Positions 60,471-64,000 of a stretch of 64,000 bases of DNA are shown here, piece by piece. Origin of the DNA: Aeromicrobium sp. Root495 (lineage in GTDB: Bacteria > Actinomycetota > Actinomycetes > Propionibacteriales > Nocardioidaceae); assembly GCF_001426755.1 (NCBI RefSeq), contig NZ_LMFJ01000001.1:2062601-2126600 (forward strand), in the 5' to 3' direction. Each line of letters opens with the position of its first letter. The stretch's first letter is position 1. The notes under the pieces were generated by a model that had not been told where the DNA came from, did not search any database, and worked only from the letters and a program-made list of their open reading frames with translations. Made by a program: the position numbers and the translations under genes.

Positions 60471-61208
60471 ATGACGACCGCCGCACCAGCCGCTGCCCTG
60501 ACCCGCCCCGACGGCACCCGTCTGCGGGTGCTCGTGGTGGACGACGAGCCCAACATCGCCGAGCTCCTCATGATGGCCCTGCGCTATGAGGGCTGGGAGG
60601 TCCGCACGGCGGTCACCGGGCGCGCCGCGGTCGACACCGCCCGGACGTTCTCCCCCGACGTCCTGGTGCTGGACTGGATGCTGCCCGACATCGAGGGCCC
60701 CGAGGTCATGCGTCGTGTCCGCGCGCACGACGACCAGGTGCCCGTCCTCTTCCTGACGGCGCGCGACGCCGTCGAGGACCGCATCGCCGGTCTCACGGCC
60801 GGCGGCGACGACTACGTCACCAAGCCGTTCAGCCTCGAGGAGGTCGTGGCTCGCCTGCGCGCGCTCGTGCGCCGCAGCGGCGCCACCGAGGTCCGGAGCG
60901 ACAACGTGCTCGTCGTCGGCGACCTCATGCTCGACGAGGACAGCCGCGACGTCACCCGGGGCGGCGAGGCCGTCGAGCTGACCGCCACCGAGTTCGAGCT
61001 GCTGCGCTACCTCATGCGCAACCCCCGACGGGTCCTGAGCAAGGCGCAGATCCTCGACCGGGTGTGGAACTACGACTTCGGCGGCCAGGCCAACGTGGTG
61101 GAGCTCTACATCTCCTACCTGCGCAAGAAGATCGAGAACGGCCGCTCGCCGATGATCCACACCAAGCGCGGCGCCGGGTACGTGCTCAAGCCTGCCGACG
61201 ACGCCTAG
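60471..61208 (+). CDS. phoP: OmpR-family response regulator, PhoP-like
   Basis: The protein has 245 residues. Receiver: acidic pocket DD (24-25), phosphoacceptor Asp68 (LVLDWMLPD), Thr96-type LFLTARD and Lys118 (VTKPF). C-terminal winged helix: FELLRYLMRNPRRVLSKAQILDRVWNYDFGGQANVVELYISYLRKKIE and GAGYVLKP, matching mycobacterial PhoP strongly from memory (LFLTARD ... DRIAGLTAGGDDYVTKPFSLEEVVARLR). ATG 60471 has GGGAG and CATAGT 6 nt away. PhoP-type boxes lie upstream, implying autoregulation. Confidence 0.88.
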   Translation: MTTAAPAAALTRPDGTRLRVLVVDDEPNIAELLMMALRYEGWEVRTAVTGRAAVDTARTFSPDVLVLDWMLPDIEGPEVMRRVRAHDDQVPVLFLTARDAVEDRIAGLTAGGDDYVTKPFSLEEVVARLRALVRRSGATEVRSDNVLVVGDLMLDEDSRDVTRGGEAVELTATEFELLRYLMRNPRRVLSKAQILDRVWNYDFGGQANVVELYISYLRKKIENGRSPMIHTKRGAGYVLKPADDA

Positions 61209-61218
61209 GGTCGCCGTC

Positions 61219-62655
61219 GTGCCCAGCCTCGTCCCCTCCTCGCTCACGAACCGGCTCGTGGCGGCCACCGTCGCGCTCGTGGCCGTGGTCACGATCCTCG
61301 TGGCCGTCGTCGCGGCGCTCGTGATGCGCTCGTACCTCACCGACCGGCTCGACACCCAGCTCGAGGAGTCGATGGACCGCGCCAGCCGCGTGGTGCGGCT
61401 CGGCCCGCCGGACGGGTTCGACGGGCCGGTCGCCGGCTCCGACCCCTGTTCCGTCCCTCCCATCGGACGGGGCCAGGCGGCCGGCAGCCTCACCGCCACC
61501 ATCAGCGACGCGTGCGGCGCGCGGGGCAGCCAGGTCACCTCCTCCGGCGACCTCCGCACCCTCTCGACGTCGGCCCTCCAGGAGCTGGCCGACGTCGACA
61601 CCGACCGGACGGCCAGGACCATCTCCCTGCCCGCCGTCGGCACGGTGCGGGTGGCCGCGACGACCACGGACGACGGGACCGTCGTGGTGCAGGGCCTGCC
61701 GACGGACGACGTCGACGACGCGATCGCCCGCTTCATCTGGTGGGAGGTCCTGCTGGGCGTCACGGGCGCCGTGGCCGCAGCCGCCGCCGGGTCGTGGATC
61801 GTGCGCCGCCAGCTCCGACCCCTGCGCGAGGTCGCCGACACCGCGCACGAGGTCACCCTGCTGCCCCTGGAGTCCGGGGAGGTCGGCCGGACCGTCCGGG
61901 TCCCCGAGCGCCTCACCGATCCGGCCACGGAGGTCGGCCAGGTGGGCGAGGCGCTCAACCAGCTCCTGCTCCACGTCGAGCAGGCCCTCGACGCCCGCCA
62001 TGCGAGCGAGCAGCAGGTCCGCCAGTTCCTCGCCGACGCCTCCCACGAGCTGCGCACCCCGCTCGCCACGATCCGCGGGTACGCCGAGCTGGGGCGTCGC
62101 ACGGGGACCGACCAGACCGCCAAGGTGGAGTCGGAGGCGCAGCGCATGTCCACGCTCGTCGACGACATGCTGCTCCTCGCACGGCTCGACGCGGGCCGCC
62201 CGCTCGAGCACGAGCCCGTCGACCTCTCGATGATGCTGGCCGAGGCCGTCACCGACGCGAGCGTCGTGACGCGCGACCACGAGTGGCGGCTCGACCTGCC
62301 CGAGGAGCCCGTCCTCGTGCCCGGCGACCAGCTCCGTCTCCACCAGGCGGTCACCAACCTGCTGCGCAACGCAGCGCGCCACACGCCGCCCGGCACCACC
62401 GTCACGGGACGTCTGCGGACCGAGGGCGGCCATGCCGTGCTGGAGGTCCACGACGACGGGCCCGGTCTCGACCCCGGGCTGGTGCCCGTGGTGTTCGAGC
62501 GGTTCACGCGCGGGGAGAGCTCGCGCACCCGCGAGCTCGGCGGCGCCGGGCTCGGGACGTCGCTCGTGCGCGCCATCGCCGAGGCCCACGGCGGCGCCGC
62601 GACGGTCAGCAGCACCCCGGGCGACACGACGTTCGCCCTCACCCTCCCCACCTGA
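61219..62655 (+). CDS. Sensor histidine kinase, PhoR-like
   Basis: The protein has 478 residues. Two TM segments (~11-35 and ~170-192) bracket a ~130-residue extracytoplasmic sensor. A HAMP-like region, H-box FLADASHELRTPL (His276), N-box NLLRNAARHT, G1 DDGPGL, F-box FERFTRG and G2 GGAGLGTSLV follow, a complete HisKA/HATPase. GTG 61219 lies 10 nt after the response regulator stop; TAGGGT overlaps that stop 7 nt upstream. Signal unknown. Confidence 0.92.
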   Translation: MPSLVPSSLTNRLVAATVALVAVVTILVAVVAALVMRSYLTDRLDTQLEESMDRASRVVRLGPPDGFDGPVAGSDPCSVPPIGRGQAAGSLTATISDACGARGSQVTSSGDLRTLSTSALQELADVDTDRTARTISLPAVGTVRVAATTTDDGTVVVQGLPTDDVDDAIARFIWWEVLLGVTGAVAAAAAGSWIVRRQLRPLREVADTAHEVTLLPLESGEVGRTVRVPERLTDPATEVGQVGEALNQLLLHVEQALDARHASEQQVRQFLADASHELRTPLATIRGYAELGRRTGTDQTAKVESEAQRMSTLVDDMLLLARLDAGRPLEHEPVDLSMMLAEAVTDASVVTRDHEWRLDLPEEPVLVPGDQLRLHQAVTNLLRNAARHTPPGTTVTGRLRTEGGHAVLEVHDDGPGLDPGLVPVVFERFTRGESSRTRELGGAGLGTSLVRAIAEAHGGAATVSSTPGDTTFALTLPT

Positions 62656-62705
62656 GCGGTGGATCCGCCACCGTACGAGCGCTCGTACGGTGGCGGATCC
62701 ACCGC
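62656..62705. repeat. 50-bp perfect palindrome downstream of the histidine kinase
   Basis: Two 25-bp arms with no loop, starting at the base after the TGA stop. It contains internal 15-bp and 16-bp sub-hairpins (GGTGGATCCGCCACC; GTACGAGCGCTCGTAC). No T-tract. It may form a cruciform or a terminator, or bind a regulator. Confidence 0.9.
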
Positions 62706-62725
62706 CCGACGGGGGCCGGTGAGGG

Positions 62726-62743
62726 TCACAGGGTCGTCACAGA
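62726..62743 (+). promoter_or_regulatory. PhoP-box-like tandem repeat TCACAGG-N4-TCACAGA
   Basis: Heptamers at 62726-62732 and 62737-62743, same 11-bp period as the site upstream of the regulator; 43 bp before the GT39 ATG. Confidence 0.72.
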
Positions 62744-62786
62744 TCGACCACACGACGGTGCCAGAGCGGGCCGCGACGGTGGAGCC

Positions 62787-64000
62787 ATGGACCAGACCCT
62801 GACGCACCGCACCGGCGGAACGGCCGTGCTCGAGCCGCACCGCACCTCGCCCGACGACACCGACGACACCGCTCACCAGCGCCCTGGCCGCCGGCCGCTG
62901 CCCCGCGTCCTGCGCGGCAGGGCCGACGACCACCCGGGCGTCCGCCCCGCCCTCATCGGCCTCCTGGCCGCCACCGCCGTCCTCTACCTGTGGGGTCTCG
63001 GCGCCTCCGGCTGGGCCAACAGCTTCTACTCCGCCGCCGTGCAGGCCGGATCCGAGTCGTGGAAGGCGTTCTTCTTCGGCTCGTCCGACGCCGCGAGCTC
63101 CATCACGGTGGACAAGACGCCCGCATCGCTGTGGGTCATGTCGCTGTCCGTGCGGATCTTCGGCCTCTCGACGTGGAGCATCCTGGTGCCGCAGGCACTC
63201 ATCGGCGTCGCGACGGTCGGCCTCCTGTACTCGACCGTGCGGCGGACGACGTCGAGCGCGTGGGCCGGGATCGCCGCCGGCGCGGTGCTCGCCCTCACGC
63301 CCGTCGCGGTGCTCATGTTCCGCTTCAACAACCCCGACGCCCTGCTCGTGCTCCTGCTCGTCGGGTCCGTGCACGCCACGCTGCGGGCGCTCGAGCGGCC
63401 CGAGCGGGCCGTGCGCTGGCTCGTGCTGGGCGGATCGCTCGTCGGGCTCGCCTTCCTCACCAAGATGCTCCAGGCCTTCCTCGTGCTGCCGCCGCTCGCA
63501 GGCGTCTACCTCCTCGCCGCCTCGGTCCCACTGCTCAGGCGTCTCGGCCACCTCCTCGTCGCCTTCGCGTCGATGCTCGTCGCCGGCGGCTGGTGGATCG
63601 CCGTCGTCGAGCTGTGGCCGGCCTCGAGCCGCCCCTACATCGGCGGCTCCCAGGACAACTCGATCCTCGAGCTGACGCTCGGCTACAACGGCCTGGGTCG
63701 GCTGAACGGCGAGGAGACCGGCTCCGTGGGCGGCGGAGGCGGCTGGGGATCCACCGGCCTCTTCCGCCTCCTCGGCAGCGAGATCGGCGGCCAGGTGGCC
63801 TGGCTCCTCCCGGCCGCCCTGGTCCTCCTGGGGCTCGGTCTCTGGTTCCGTGTGCGGAGCCTGGGGCGGGTCGCGGCCCGCACCGACCGCGTCACGTCGG
63901 GACTCGTCGTGTGGGGCCTGTGGCTCCTCGTGACCGCCCTGACCTTCAGCTTCATGGCCGGCATCTTCCACGCCTACTACACCGTGGCCCTGGCCCCGGC
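62787..64000 (+). CDS. GT39/PMT_2 (ArnT-like) membrane glycosyltransferase, 3' end cut by window
   Basis: At least 404 residues, continuing beyond 64000. A 50-residue cytoplasmic N-terminus precedes multiple TM helices; the first loop WANSFYSAAVQAGSESWKAFFFGSSD and ITVDKTPASLWVMSL carries the acidic/Lys motif of ArnT/PMT-type enzymes that use polyprenyl-phosphate sugar donors. FLTKMLQAFLVLPPL follows. These add mannose, arabinose or similar sugars to extracytoplasmic acceptors. A PhoP box upstream links it to the two-component system. GGAG 4 nt before ATG 62787. Confidence 0.88.
   Translation, partial: MDQTLTHRTGGTAVLEPHRTSPDDTDDTAHQRPGRRPLPRVLRGRADDHPGVRPALIGLLAATAVLYLWGLGASGWANSFYSAAVQAGSESWKAFFFGSSDAASSITVDKTPASLWVMSLSVRIFGLSTWSILVPQALIGVATVGLLYSTVRRTTSSAWAGIAAGAVLALTPVAVLMFRFNNPDALLVLLLVGSVHATLRALERPERAVRWLVLGGSLVGLAFLTKMLQAFLVLPPLAGVYLLAASVPLLRRLGHLLVAFASMLVAGGWWIAVVELWPASSRPYIGGSQDNSILELTLGYNGLGRLNGEETGSVGGGGGWGSTGLFRLLGSEIGGQVAWLLPAALVLLGLGLWFRVRSLGRVAARTDRVTSGLVVWGLWLLVTALTFSFMAGIFHAYYTVALAP

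Noticed and set aside
59967-63971. 1334-codon open frame on the minus strand opposite phoP, phoR and GT39
   Set aside because: Antisense shadow; composition is unlike a protein and all three plus-strand genes have clear domain motifs.
1-64000. tRNA, rRNA or transposase genes
   Set aside because: None recognised on either strand.

Overview
The window looks like a chromosomal segment of a high-GC actinomycete, most likely of the Nocardioidaceae (Nocardioides/Aeromicrobium-like); the family placement is inference from gene content. Supporting signs are the very high GC with GTG/TTG starts, mycothiol-linked genes (mycoredoxin, MshB, a DinB/DUF664 protein), the AdnAB helicase-nuclease in place of RecBCD, the small actinobacterial proteins DUF3107 and DUF3117, and many genes whose start codon lies only 6-8 nt downstream of a TANNNT -10 hexamer (leaderless transcripts). 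I see no rRNA, tRNA, CRISPR array, insertion sequence or phage gene.

Layout. 0-20 kb is a DNA-repair and housekeeping block whose gene order follows, from memory, the M. tuberculosis Rv3195-Rv3213c region: DUF2342 metalloprotease (3' end), NUDIX, YgjP-type metallopeptidase, an E1-like/leader-binding protein, ABC1 kinase, UvrD2, SNase-like protein, mycoredoxin, NudC, AdnB/AdnA, alkyltransferase-like protein, MoeZ, a methyltransferase, TetR, DUF3107, a ferritin-like protein and RhlE. whiB7 and the cation channel found in the mycobacterial block are absent. 20-23.3 kb carries an L,D-transpeptidase, ParA, an SDR and an alpha/beta hydrolase. 23.3-28.5 kb is a surface-glycan group (GT61, FkbM methyltransferase, GDP-mannose 4,6-dehydratase-like protein, COG4627-type methyltransferase, GT4). 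28.5-33.6 kb holds two lipoproteins, a PHP phosphoesterase, a histidine phosphatase, a MaoC protein and a general stress protein. 33.6-39.3 kb is lipid metabolism (hydrolase, acyl-CoA dehydrogenase, EamA transporter, wax-ester/triacylglycerol synthase, HSL-type lipase).

39.3-54 kb resembles Rv1201c-Rv1232c plus Rv1177/Rv1178: MgtE-N/CBS protein, DUF1003, Mrp, TatB, anti-sigma factor, SigE, O-methyltransferase, DUF3117, LOG, DapE, DapD, and then DapC and ferredoxin. All three dedicated genes of the succinylase branch of diaminopimelate/lysine synthesis lie within 6.5 kb. A small islet at 51.24-52.35 kb with visibly lower GC encodes two unknown exported proteins. 54-60 kb contains a secreted intradiol dioxygenase and a four-gene overlapping operon (mshB, small membrane protein, flavin reductase, VanW protein). 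60-64 kb holds a PhoP/PhoR-like two-component system next to a GT39 membrane glycosyltransferase that runs off the window.

Regulation visible in the sequence: a SigE-type promoter (GGGAACC-N16-CGTT) upstream of sigE; PhoP-box-like tandem repeats (TCACAGG-N4-TCACAG) upstream of both the response regulator and the GT39 gene; a 15-bp palindrome in the divergent lipid promoter region; GTGACG/CGTCAC inverted repeats between the divergent glycan genes; a 50-bp perfect palindrome after the histidine kinase; a cluster of DnaA-box-like 9-mers at 1.45-1.51 kb; and an O-methyltransferase whose only well-placed start is an ATC codon.
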